A DNA stretch of 6,849 bases from Phycisphaeraceae bacterium (GTDB lineage Bacteria > Planctomycetota > Phycisphaerae > Phycisphaerales > Phycisphaeraceae), in contig JAJDCT010000292.1 of the NCBI GenBank assembly GCA_029260695.1, positions 1-6,849 of the forward strand, written 5' to 3'. The number at the start of each line of letters is the position of its first letter. The stretch's first letter is position 1. Position numbers and translations under genes: made by a program. The notes under the pieces were generated by a model. It worked only from the letters and a program-made list of their open reading frames with translations, did not search any database and was not told where the DNA came from. This document shows, piece by piece, positions 1-6,036 of the stretch.

Positions 1-662
1 GGTAGGGCGTGGGGACACACGGGCAACAGGGCCGTGGGTTTAGGGCAACATCTGGCGCAGATCGGATGGAGCGAGATATTTTAAATGAAACGTAAATGCG
101 TGTTGTTTAAATAGATATGCCCTCGTTTGCCTGGCTGTGCCTCGGGCCCGTGATTCGCGTGTGCTGGGGTATGTGGATTCGGCCCCATGAAAACCTGACG
201 GTCTGGTCGATCAGGAACGACCTGTTCGGGCCCGGCCGATTTGCCGACCATTCGCACGCACGGGTGCGGGGCGTCAATGACATGATCCGCACTCACCACC
301 ATGCACCGGTGGGGCCGGCCCGGCCTGTGGTCCATGCCCACGTCAAGAAGATCGAAAAGACCCTTTCTTTGAGTCCTGCGGATTGCCATCCCTGCGGCCG
401 TGGCGTGCAGCCCGGCGGGGATTCGTATTCACCCGGATCAACGGTCGGCACCACCCCGCTGGCACCCCTGTCCGACCCCGCATCCAAGGGTGCTACACCG
501 CCCGGCGAGTTGGGCATCACCCAGGACTTTGCGCACAGCCAGAGGATCCCGGCCGTCGGGGGCCTGCTGGATATCCTGGCCTGAGTTTGGGGCGACCACA
601 AAAAACGCCTGAACAAGACCCACTGGTATTGATCCCCACCGTTGCGCGGTTACTCTAACGGC
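1..662. other. No supportable gene; left-edge non-coding or eroded region
   Basis: No convincing gene is seen here. Several open frames overlap on both strands (for example plus 117-584 and minus 81-389 and 293-616), but their products are rich in Pro, Gly, Arg and His, lack hydrophobic cores and recognisable motifs, and have no good ribosome binding sites. Such frames are expected by chance in GC-rich DNA. In frame 1, positions 1-84 stay open and end at TAA 82-84 with a peptide ending AQIGWSEIF, so the tail of a plus-strand gene entering from the left is possible but weak. An AT-rich patch lies at about 78-118. Conserved cores of RNase P RNA, tmRNA and SRP RNA were looked for by eye and not found. 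The region could be a long intergenic spacer, a decayed gene or an unrecognised RNA. Confidence 0.55.
629..656 (+). promoter_or_regulatory. Possible promoter giving a leaderless transcript of the 663 gene
   Basis: TTGATC at 629-634 (four matches to TTGACA) is followed after 16 bases by TACTCT at 651-656, a poor -10 with three matches to TATAAT. The ATG at 663 lies seven bases past this hexamer, which is where transcription would start. This fits a leaderless mRNA and would explain the missing ribosome binding site. The -10 match is weak, so this remains tentative. Confidence 0.25.
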
Positions 663-1118
663 ATGGTCTACGGCATCATCTTCGTTCTTATGCGTTGGAT
701 ACACATCGGCTCGGCCGCGTTGGTGGTCGGTGGCTTGGCGCTGATCGCCTTAAGTGCCGGGCCCGTCCGTTCACTGATCGACAACAACGACGCGGCCGCG
801 GTGATCCGAAAAATCGAGTTGCGGTACCGTTGGGTCCTGGCCGCTGCGGTTTTTGGTTTGGTCATCAGCGGGGTTTTTCAGTGGGTGGTTTTCGGGCAGG
901 CGTACCAGGAAGTCGGCGCGGTGGCGTTGGGGCTGCTGTCGGTGAAGGTCCTGTTTGCGACGGCGTTATTCGCGTTGTTATGGGCTTTCCAGGTCGAGTT
1001 GATGGTGCATCCCAAGGCCCGCGCCTGGCGGCTGATGAACCTGTCGCTGGCGGTGCTGGTGGTGATGCTGGCCGGTGTGCTGAGGTATATAAGGCTGGGC
1101 GAAACGTGGATGCCATAA
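663..1118 (+). CDS. Small four-helix integral membrane protein, CopD/DUF2269-like
   Basis: Encodes 151 residues, almost entirely membrane-embedded. Predicted helices are at about residues 4-32, 56-78, 86-112 and 123-143, joined by short charged loops. The first helix carries RWIHIGSAALVVGG, resembling the His-containing first helix of CopD-like and DUF2269-like membrane proteins. A second histidine, His116, sits after helix 3. In CopD-type proteins such residues can bind metal or haem, but nothing here proves that. The start is uncertain: the frame opens with TTG at 642 and ATGs at 663 and 690 are possible; none has a clear Shine-Dalgarno sequence. ATG 663 keeps the whole first helix and fits a possible leaderless transcript. 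The stop is 21 bases before the thermonuclease start, suggesting co-transcription. Reality of the gene is likely; family assignment is tentative. Confidence 0.72.
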   Translation: MVYGIIFVLMRWIHIGSAALVVGGLALIALSAGPVRSLIDNNDAAAVIRKIELRYRWVLAAAVFGLVISGVFQWVVFGQAYQEVGAVALGLLSVKVLFATALFALLWAFQVELMVHPKARAWRLMNLSLAVLVVMLAGVLRYIRLGETWMP

Positions 1119-1139
1119 CGGAGTTAGCGCGGGTGATTC

Positions 1140-1793
1140 ATGGGTAGACAAGGTCGTGGCAGGTCGAAATCTTCCAGGTCGTCCGGGGCAGCCCGGGGGT
1201 CCGGGGGGTCGGATTCTGCGCGGGCTTTCAAGGGGATACCGGTCGAGCGGTTCCTGTCTATGCGTGGTAAGCGGCGGGGGTGGTATGTGGTTGTGACCCT
1301 GATGGTCGCGCTGCTGCTGGTCCTTGCGGACCGTGGTGGGCTGCTGGTCGATGCCGGGGACGAGTTTGCACGGTATGACGGCCAGACGTTTGTCGTGACC
1401 CGCGTGATCGACGGGGACACCTTGGATGTCGATACCCCCGATGGCGACGAACGATACACCCGCATCCGGTTATGGGGAGTGGATACCCCGGAGATGGCTC
1501 GCCGAGACCCGCCGCGGCTGGCGGAGCCCTTTGCTCAGGAGGCCACCGACCTGACCCGGGGCTTGGTCCAGGGCAAGCGGGTCCGCCTGATCCTTGAGCC
1601 CCACCGTTTAAGGGGTAACTACGGCCGATTATTGGCGTTCGTGGAATTGCCGGATGGGACACTGTTGAACCAGGCCCTTTTGTCAGCGGGGCTTACACCC
1701 GCCGACGACCGGTGGAGCCACAGACATATCAAGGGGTTTGAGTCCCTTGAACATGAAGCCCGGGAGGCGGGGGTAGGATTGTGGGGGCCGTAA
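1140..1793 (+). CDS. Membrane-anchored thermonuclease (SNase-like) family protein
   Basis: A 217-residue protein with a C-terminal staphylococcal-nuclease-like domain at about residues 82-216, expected to hydrolyse phosphodiester bonds in DNA or RNA with calcium. The signature RVIDGDTLDV (residues 88-97) supplies Asp91, matching SNase Asp21. IRLWGVDTPE (109-118) supplies Arg110, Asp115 and Glu118, matching Arg35, Asp40 and Glu43. YGRLLAF (161-167) supplies Arg163, matching Arg87. All three main catalytic residues are therefore present. The usual Asp before Arg-Tyr-Gly-Arg is replaced (GNYGR). A hydrophobic segment at 48-63 follows the basic stretch RGKRR, so the N-terminus should face the cytoplasm and the nuclease the periplasm. 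Residues 1-30 are rich in Arg, Ser and Gly. ATG 1140 has only a weak GGGTG upstream; ATG 1260 (177 residues) would drop the Arg/Ser tail while keeping the anchor and nuclease, and cannot be excluded. Confidence 0.9.
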   Translation: MGRQGRGRSKSSRSSGAARGSGGSDSARAFKGIPVERFLSMRGKRRGWYVVVTLMVALLLVLADRGGLLVDAGDEFARYDGQTFVVTRVIDGDTLDVDTPDGDERYTRIRLWGVDTPEMARRDPPRLAEPFAQEATDLTRGLVQGKRVRLILEPHRLRGNYGRLLAFVELPDGTLLNQALLSAGLTPADDRWSHRHIKGFESLEHEAREAGVGLWGP

Positions 1794-1815
1794 CAGCAGA
1801 GCATGTGGCCTGCTG
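1794..1815 (+). terminator. Weak hairpin after the thermonuclease gene
   Basis: CAGCAG (1794-1799) and CTGCTG (1810-1815) form a six-base stem around a ten-base loop, directly after the thermonuclease stop codon. No T-run follows, so it is at best a weak or factor-assisted terminator, and it may be chance. Confidence 0.2.
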
Positions 1816-1877
1816 AGCAGACTGCCGGAGCCGCCGATAATCAAGTTAGTTCCACGGAATCTTCCTGTCGGACCGTG

Positions 1878-1883
1878 TATGAT
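1878..1883 (+). promoter_or_regulatory. Possible -10 element for the 1919 gene
   Basis: TATGAT at 1878-1883 matches five of six bases of the -10 consensus, about 36 bases before the TTG start. No convincing -35 is found at 16-18 bases upstream. It lies in the 125-base gap after the thermonuclease gene, a reasonable place for a new promoter. Confidence 0.3.
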
Positions 1884-1905
1884 GCGTGTACGTTTAGGGT
1901 TACTC

Positions 1906-1914
1906 AAAGGAAAG
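1906..1914 (+). promoter_or_regulatory. Ribosome binding site supporting the TTG start at 1919
   Basis: AAAGGAAAG is a purine-rich Shine-Dalgarno sequence; its AGG core ends eight bases before the TTG. It favours TTG 1919 over the in-frame ATG at 1976, which has no comparable site. Confidence 0.55.
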
Positions 1915-1918
1915 TTCT

Positions 1919-2146
1919 TTGTTCAAGCATGGATCAGACCGATTACGGAATAACGATCGGTACGATCGTCGGTTGATGATCGAGGAGACCGGCGAGTTTC
2001 TTTCCTGGGCGCTGCGTGAAGGGCACGGGCTGCCGAGGATCCCCCGGCGTCGGGTCGATCAAGGCGGGTTCACCGAGCTGCTGCGTCGGCCTTTGGCCAA
2101 GGCGGCGGTGGCGCATTGGTGGCGTCGGGTGTTAGGGCAGGATTAA
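1919..2146 (+). CDS. Small basic orphan protein, 75 residues
   Basis: I do not recognise a named family. The product is 75 residues, strongly basic, with no signal peptide or membrane helix, so it is probably cytoplasmic. The middle reads EETGEFLSWALREG (residues 22-35), likely an amphipathic helix, followed by a basic PRIPRRR stretch, an acidic-to-Gly-Gly-Phe turn (VDQGGF), a Leu-Leu-Arg-Arg-Pro segment, and a C-terminal helix with paired tryptophans (HWWRRVL). The ordered hydrophobic spacing and good ribosome binding site argue for a real gene. It begins with TTG; ATG at 1976, residue 20, is the only obvious alternative. The next gene starts 53 bases downstream on the same strand, so the two may be co-transcribed. 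The many arginines might allow nucleic-acid binding, but that is speculation. Confidence 0.68.
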   Translation: MFKHGSDRLRNNDRYDRRLMIEETGEFLSWALREGHGLPRIPRRRVDQGGFTELLRRPLAKAAVAHWWRRVLGQD

Positions 2147-2199
2147 ATCAAAGGTCGAAGTTGACCCATAAACTCGGGATAGGCCGGGTGGAGATATTA

Positions 2200-2817
2200 A
2201 TGTCGGTACGAGCGAAAATCAGCAAGGGTTACATCTGGCGGCCCGGCGTGATCGGGGCCATGGCGCTGCTGTTCAGCGGCTGGTTCCTCTACGACGGGAC
2301 GGTCGCGTACCCGCTTCAGCAGAAGATGTGGTCTGATTACAACCAGATCATGCAGGACAATCCAGGCGACCCGAACGTGCCCGCCCGGCTCTGGGCCGAA
2401 CACGCTGCGGCGAAGGGCTGGCCAACCGGCACGCCTAAAAAGAAGGTCGAAGACAAGGACATCCTCACGCAGAAGGTCATCGCCGGGATCACCGGCCCGG
2501 TGGGGATCTATTTCCTGGCGACGTTCTTCCTGACGCTTGGCCGCTGGGTCGAAGCCGACGAGCAGGCCGTACGCACCAGCTCCGGTCAGCAGGCGGATTA
2601 CGAATCGATCGCATCGATCGATAAGTCGCGGTGGCAACGCAAAGGTATCGCCGTGGTCCACTACGACTCCCATGGGCGCAGCGGACGGATTGTCCTTGAC
2701 GACTGGAAGTTCGATCGCGAGCCGACCAAGCGTATCCTTGAAGCCATCGAGGAGCGTATGCCCGGCGGGGGTGAAGTAGATGATGCGGATGACGACAACG
2801 GCGACAGCGTCGAGTGA
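2200..2817 (+). CDS. Two-helix membrane protein with C-terminal soluble domain, unknown function
   Basis: Encodes 205 residues with no family I can name. A short basic N-terminus leads into a membrane helix at about 15-33, then a loop of roughly 55 residues rich in Trp, Asn and Pro (about 38-92), and a second helix at about 93-115. By the positive-inside rule both ends should be cytoplasmic and the loop periplasmic. The remaining 90 residues form a compact soluble part: YESIASIDKSRW (134-145), KGIAVVHYD (148-156), GRIVLDDWKF (162-171) and a helix TKRILEAIEERM. The strand-rich run ending in one helix recalls bacterial PH-like domains, but this is only a resemblance. The last residues are acidic (DDADDDN). 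ATG 2200 was chosen because GGAG at 2190-2193 sits six bases upstream; the open frame extends further back without a better start. Confidence 0.75.
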   Translation: MSVRAKISKGYIWRPGVIGAMALLFSGWFLYDGTVAYPLQQKMWSDYNQIMQDNPGDPNVPARLWAEHAAAKGWPTGTPKKKVEDKDILTQKVIAGITGPVGIYFLATFFLTLGRWVEADEQAVRTSSGQQADYESIASIDKSRWQRKGIAVVHYDSHGRSGRIVLDDWKFDREPTKRILEAIEERMPGGGEVDDADDDNGDSVE

Positions 2818-2874
2818 GTCTGTGCATGGCCCGCACCCGGGGACCCGACTCAAACACTGTTATTTAAGTATGAA

Positions 2875-2912
2875 CGCTACCGATGGCGATCGGGTAGCGT
2901 GCTACGGTTTTT
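2875..2912 (+). terminator. Hairpin terminator between convergent genes
   Basis: CGCTACCGAT (2875-2884) pairs with ATCGGGTAGCG (2889-2899) with one bulged G and a GGCG loop. Five Ts follow at 2908-2912, eight bases beyond the stem. A competing smaller hairpin, GTAG-CGTG-CTAC (2894-2905), places the stem only two bases from the T-run. The element sits after the plus gene's stop (2817) and abuts the minus gene's stop (2902-2904), so it probably ends plus-strand transcription. In the minus direction no clear T-run follows. Confidence 0.55.
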
Positions 2913-3804
2913 CCTTGCCGAAGGGCTTATCGATGCCGGGGCTCGCGGTCCCACCCGCCGATGATTGACCCGAACCCGGCGTCCCCTTGCTGATATAACG
3001 CGCGCGGGCAGAAACAACGGGGATGCCGATCTGGCGGTGGATGTACAACGGTGCGTTGACGATCAGCCGGCCGTCGTAGTACCGGACGGACGAGAACTGC
3101 CCGCCGTTGGCCTGCCAGATGTCCGGCTCGATGGTTTCACGGATCGTGTCCGCCAGGTTCTGGCCGCTTTCGGACTTAGTGGGTTGGTCGTCTTCGTCCT
3201 CGTCGTCGTTATCGGTGAATAACTGGGAGCCGCTGCTGCCTGAGCCTCCCCCGCCGCCGCTGTTGGTGTTGCTCAATGCAGAGGTAAGGTCGAAGCTTGG
3301 GGCGTTGTTGAAGTTTGGGATGGCCATCACCATGTCGGCGACGTCGTACACCCGCAACACCGGGTGGCGGTTGGCCTGACGCTTGGTCATGACCTGCACA
3401 TACCAGGGGGTGGCTTCGTAGATCAGCTCGATTTCAGGCGATGCGCTGCTCATCAGCACGTCCAGCAGCAGCCTGGCGGGGACCGTCTTAAGGTCGAGTG
3501 TGATCGGCTGCTCGGGGTCGATCCCCTCCAACTCCATCGCGTTCCAGTCGATGACCAGCGGGATACCCGTGACCGATGACCACCAGTTAAACACATCACG
3601 CGCCGGTGTGTGGTCGAAGTAGACGTCGTCGATGATCGTGCTCATCTTCCGCGGGATCTCAAGGGTGTTTTCAGGCTGAGTCTGCTGGGCGGCCTGCTGC
3701 CTTTGCTCGCGGACGGCGTCGATCCGGTCCTGCAGGCTCTGGGCCCGCGCATCGGTCGCCCACACCGTGAGGGTCAGGCACGTCACAGCCAGTACACGCT
3801 TCAT
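2902..3804 (-). CDS. Exported secretin N-domain-like (STN-like) protein
   Basis: A 300-residue exported protein. Residues 1-21 form a signal peptide: MKR, a hydrophobic core, then ATDARA with likely cleavage before QSLQ. A Gln-rich helical stretch follows at 23-45. Residues about 55-140 look like a secretin/TonB short N-terminal fold: FDHTPARDVFNWWSSVTGIP, an ITLDLKTVPARLLLDVL strand-helix unit and a closing ATPWYVQV strand. RVYDVADMV begins a second part that is interrupted by a Gly/Ser run (182-193) and an acidic run (198-206), then resumes as IRETIEPDIWQANGG and RLIVNAPLYIHRQI (221-260). The C-terminal tail is Gly/Ser-rich. Secretins use such domains in the periplasm before an outer-membrane barrel; no barrel is present here, so this may be a stand-alone periplasmic partner. 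ATG 3804 is preferred over an ATG at 3858 because it starts the signal peptide and has AAGGGG six bases upstream. Confidence 0.8.
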   Translation of the reverse strand: MKRVLAVTCLTLTVWATDARAQSLQDRIDAVREQRQQAAQQTQPENTLEIPRKMSTIIDDVYFDHTPARDVFNWWSSVTGIPLVIDWNAMELEGIDPEQPITLDLKTVPARLLLDVLMSSASPEIELIYEATPWYVQVMTKRQANRHPVLRVYDVADMVMAIPNFNNAPSFDLTSALSNTNSGGGGGSGSSGSQLFTDNDDEDEDDQPTKSESGQNLADTIRETIEPDIWQANGGQFSSVRYYDGRLIVNAPLYIHRQIGIPVVSARARYISKGTPGSGQSSAGGTASPGIDKPFGKEKP

Positions 3805-3810
3805 CGTCGG

Positions 3811-3816
3811 CCCCTT
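3811..3816 (-). promoter_or_regulatory. Ribosome binding site fixing the start at 3804
   Basis: AAGGGG on the minus strand lies six bases before ATG 3802-3804. It supports this start over the upstream in-frame ATG at 3858, which would place 18 extra residues before the signal peptide. Confidence 0.6.
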
Positions 3817-3998
3817 GTTTTGCGGTGTTCGGACAAATCTTCGCCCCGTGGATTGCACAACGGATCGCTGTGCGGGGCTTACTTCATGATACGCAGGGTG
3901 GGTGCGGATGGGAAGGACATTTTTGTAGATTCCCAGCCATTTCCTGTGCGTGGCCAGTCTGATGGGTATCTACTCCGCCCGTCGTGTTATGCCATCTT

Positions 3999-4052
3999 GT
4001 TTAGCTAGGGCGGCTACGCCCTGAGTACGCCGCGTGGCCGCGGCGGCTAAAC
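3999..4052. repeat. Perfectly paired three-stem inverted-repeat element
   Basis: An outer inverted repeat, GTTTAGC (3999-4005) with GCTAAAC (4046-4052), encloses two perfect hairpins: AGGGCG-GCTA-CGCCCT (4007-4022) and CGCCGCG-TGGC-CGCGGCG (4028-4045). All 20 pairs are Watson-Crick, and the second hairpin abuts the outer stem, allowing stacking. The element begins 36 bases beyond the transporter stop codon in the minus direction. No T-run follows on either strand, so it is not a standard intrinsic terminator. It could be a 3'-end processing or stability structure, a factor-dependent terminator, a REP-like dispersed repeat or a small structured RNA. The pairing is seen directly; the role is unknown. 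Confidence 0.6.
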
Positions 4053-4088
4053 ATCAGCACATCACACGCCACGGTTGAGCTACGAACG

Positions 4089-5417
4089 CTAGGCACCGCC
4101 TGTTTCGCCCGCGGCCATCGCACGGAGTCTCGGGAGGACGACCTCGCGTGAGAGGATCTTGATGCAGGCGGCTGAGGGGATCGCGATGAGCATCCCAAGC
4201 AGCCCCGCCAGCGCCCCGCCGATCATCACCGCCAGCAGCACCGATACCGGGTCCAGGTCGGTTGCCTTGCCCTGCACGATCGGCTCGACCACCCAGCCGT
4301 CCAGCCCCTGCGCCAGGATGTAGACGGCGGTCGGCCAGACAAGGACCCAGACCGTGAATCCACCGCCGGCCACGGAATCAACCAGCACCAGGACCAACGC
4401 CGCCAGGAACCCGACCACCGCCGCGAAAGGCACGAGGTTCAACGCACCAGACAACACACCCAGCAGCAACCAACTGGGCACGCCGGCTATCCACCAGCCG
4501 ATGCTCAGGATCACCGACATGACAAACGCCTGGATCAGTCGGCCACGGATGAACGCCGCCACGGATTTGTCCATCATTACGATTACCCCCAGCACCTCGG
4601 TCTTGTGCTGGACCGGGATGAACGGCACGAACCACGCGATCAGTTTGTCGAGCTTCCAACTGAAGAAGAAGAAACAGAAGCCGATGATGACCGCCGAGAG
4701 CGCGAAGTAGCTGGTGATGCTGATCGCCGACCCGACCACACCCGAGCCGACATCCAGTGACGCAAGCAGGAACGCGCCTACCTGTTTCCAATCCATTTCG
4801 TTGAGCAAGTCCGCTGTCTTTGCGAGCACCTCGGTCGCCCGCTCGGGCCCCAACGCGTCATCGATCATCACACGCAGGTCACTCATGAAGCCGCTGCCCG
4901 GGTCGGGTGTATCGTTGTCACCATCTGTCGTGATTGGGCTGTCGGTGATCGCCGCCACATCTGATGTGGTCTGGGCCGGGTCGGGTGGTGTTGCGGGGGC
5001 GATGGTCGAAGGTTGTGTCGCAGATTCGGTGGTGTGACGTTCGGCCTGTTCCTGTACGAACTGCCTGATCTGTTCGGGGTAGGACTTCGCCTTGCTGATC
5101 AGGTCAACGCTCTGGGAGACCAATGGGGGGAGGACCAGCAGCGCCAGCAACAGTGCCACCAGCAGCCCCGCCAGCATCACGCCAGCGGTCCCCAGCCATC
5201 GAGGCAGCCGGAGTCTCTGGTGTGCCCACGTCACCACCGGGTTGAAGATGTACGCCAGCCCGACCGCGATCAACAGCGGCAGCAGCACCGAGCGCAGGGC
5301 GTAGACCATCCCCAGCAGCCAGGGCACCGCCAGTGACGCCACGGTCAGCAGGACCAGCGAGCCCAGCAGCAGTTGGAACCAGCGTTGCAGCCAAAGCGGT
5401 GTCGGGCGGTCGGCCAT
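4089..5417 (-). CDS. AI-2E/PerM family membrane transporter
   Basis: A 442-residue polytopic protein of the AI-2E transporter (PerM, PF01594) family in the cytoplasmic membrane. Members have been linked to autoinducer-2 export or sodium/proton antiport, so the substrate cannot be given. Helices lie at about 16-38, 42-59 and 75-98. A Thr/Pro/Asp-rich stretch follows at about 125-176, then a soluble helical part (about 177-215), helices at about 219-252, and the diagnostic C-terminal half: FIRGRLIQAF (289-298), GVPSWLLLGVLSGALNLVPF (312-331), EPIVQGKATDLDP (378-390) and GGALAGLLGMLIAIPSAACIK (400-420). It is about 90 residues longer than many relatives, mostly because of the low-complexity insert. 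ATG 5417 was chosen because GGAAGGG lies six bases upstream; an in-frame ATG at 5477 lacks such a site and would add 20 polar residues. Confidence 0.93.
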   Translation of the reverse strand: MADRPTPLWLQRWFQLLLGSLVLLTVASLAVPWLLGMVYALRSVLLPLLIAVGLAYIFNPVVTWAHQRLRLPRWLGTAGVMLAGLLVALLLALLVLPPLVSQSVDLISKAKSYPEQIRQFVQEQAERHTTESATQPSTIAPATPPDPAQTTSDVAAITDSPITTDGDNDTPDPGSGFMSDLRVMIDDALGPERATEVLAKTADLLNEMDWKQVGAFLLASLDVGSGVVGSAISITSYFALSAVIIGFCFFFFSWKLDKLIAWFVPFIPVQHKTEVLGVIVMMDKSVAAFIRGRLIQAFVMSVILSIGWWIAGVPSWLLLGVLSGALNLVPFAAVVGFLAALVLVLVDSVAGGGFTVWVLVWPTAVYILAQGLDGWVVEPIVQGKATDLDPVSVLLAVMIGGALAGLLGMLIAIPSAACIKILSREVVLPRLRAMAAGETGGA

Positions 5418-5477
5418 CCATGACCCTTCCGGATAGGTGTAGTGATCCCTGGGCCGGCGCGCACAGCGGTCGGCCAT
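5406..5477 (-). repeat. 12-base direct repeat carrying two in-frame start codons
   Basis: GCGGTCGGCCAT occurs exactly at 5406-5417 and again at 5466-5477, 60 bases apart. On the minus strand each copy reads ATGGCCGACCGC, encoding Met-Ala-Asp-Arg in the same frame. The sequence between them is not otherwise duplicated. The downstream copy is the likely transporter start. Confidence 0.6.
5424..5430 (-). promoter_or_regulatory. Ribosome binding site fixing the transporter start
   Basis: GGAAGGG on the minus strand lies six bases before ATG 5415-5417. The alternative ATG at 5475-5477 has no similar purine-rich site, so the shorter protein is preferred. Confidence 0.6.
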
Positions 5478-5514
5478 GGTTATTTCGGCCGATAGAGCGT
5501 GTTAAGATTGGTTT

Positions 5515-5925
5515 TTAGGCGTTCTCGCCCAGCAGCAGGGGCTCGGAAAACGCTTCATCGAAGCGGAACACGTCGATGAAATCTTCGATCGTGTCCTCCT
5601 GGGTCTTGTGCATCAGCCCGCCGTTGACCATGGCGAAAACGATTCGACCGAAGTCTTCGCTGTGCTGGATATTCCAGCGTCCAAGGACACTGCGTGCTAA
5701 TAGGCCGTATTCCCGCTTGGCGAAATCTCGCAGACCAAAGCAGAGCTGTTGCCCGCTGATGTGCCGGCTGCGTTGAATTTCCTCGCCCTCTTCATACACC
5801 GGGCTTGCGGGCTCGTCGCCGTGGACACGTTTGACCGTGAATTCCAGCCCTCGCTGAACGAACAGGAAAGCATCCACCGGATACCCGTTGTTTTCCGCGA
5901 TCTGGTTGAGGCTCTTAATCGGCAC
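5515..5925 (-). CDS. Minf_1886 family protein (conserved, unknown function)
   Basis: A 136-residue soluble protein that I recognise as Minf_1886-like, a conserved uncharacterised family of Planctomycetes and Verrucomicrobia. Its hallmarks are YPVDAFLFVQRGLEFTVKRV near the N-terminus (residues 15-34), RHISGQQLCFGLRDFAKREYG (54-74), ARSVLGRWNIQHSEDFGRIVF (77-97), the GGLMHKTQEDT segment (102-112), and an acidic-aromatic end (EDFIDVFRFDEAF). Its length appears full for the family. No signal peptide or membrane segment is seen, so it should act in the cytoplasm; its biochemical role is unknown. The start is GTG 5925, with AGGGAA five bases upstream. The transporter start lies 97 bases downstream and the preceding minus gene ends 111 bases upstream, so shared transcription is possible but not shown. 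Confidence 0.9.
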   Translation of the reverse strand: MPIKSLNQIAENNGYPVDAFLFVQRGLEFTVKRVHGDEPASPVYEEGEEIQRSRHISGQQLCFGLRDFAKREYGLLARSVLGRWNIQHSEDFGRIVFAMVNGGLMHKTQEDTIEDFIDVFRFDEAFSEPLLLGENA

Positions 5926-5930
5926 GTTTC

Positions 5931-5936
5931 TTCCCT
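5931..5936 (-). promoter_or_regulatory. Ribosome binding site for the GTG start at 5925
   Basis: AGGGAA on the minus strand lies five bases before GTG 5923-5925. This supports the unusual start codon, and the product then begins close to the family's first conserved motif. Confidence 0.55.
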
Positions 5937-6036
5937 GTGGGCAAGTATCTATCTATTCAACACCCGGGCTAGCTAAGGTTATTCCCGATCCGGCGGCGGG
6001 ACCAGTGCCCGGCAAATTATTCAGTGCGGACCACGT

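Noticed and set aside
215..227. LexA-like operator GAAC-GACCT-GTTC
   Set aside because: The half-sites are five bases apart instead of the four of the GAAC-N4-GTTC box, and no downstream SOS-type gene is present.
117..584. Plus-strand open frame of 155 codons
   Set aside because: No ribosome binding site, no recognisable motif, a composition rich in Pro, Gly and His, and overlap with equally long frames on both strands. It behaves like a chance frame in GC-rich DNA.
2197..2853. Minus-strand open frame of 218 codons
   Set aside because: It is the antisense shadow of the gene at 2200-2817, whose product has clear membrane helices, a good ribosome binding site and a sensible start.
3999..4052. 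Integron attC site, suggested by the GTT...AAC outer repeat
   Set aside because: An attC site runs from RYYYAAC to GTTRRRY. Here the order is reversed (GTTTAGC first, GCTAAAC last) and the fourth base does not fit. No integrase or cassette array is present.
5946..5957. Short TATC tandem repeat (TATCTATCTATT)
   Set aside because: Fewer than three full units in a spacer; too short to count as a microsatellite or an attachment site.
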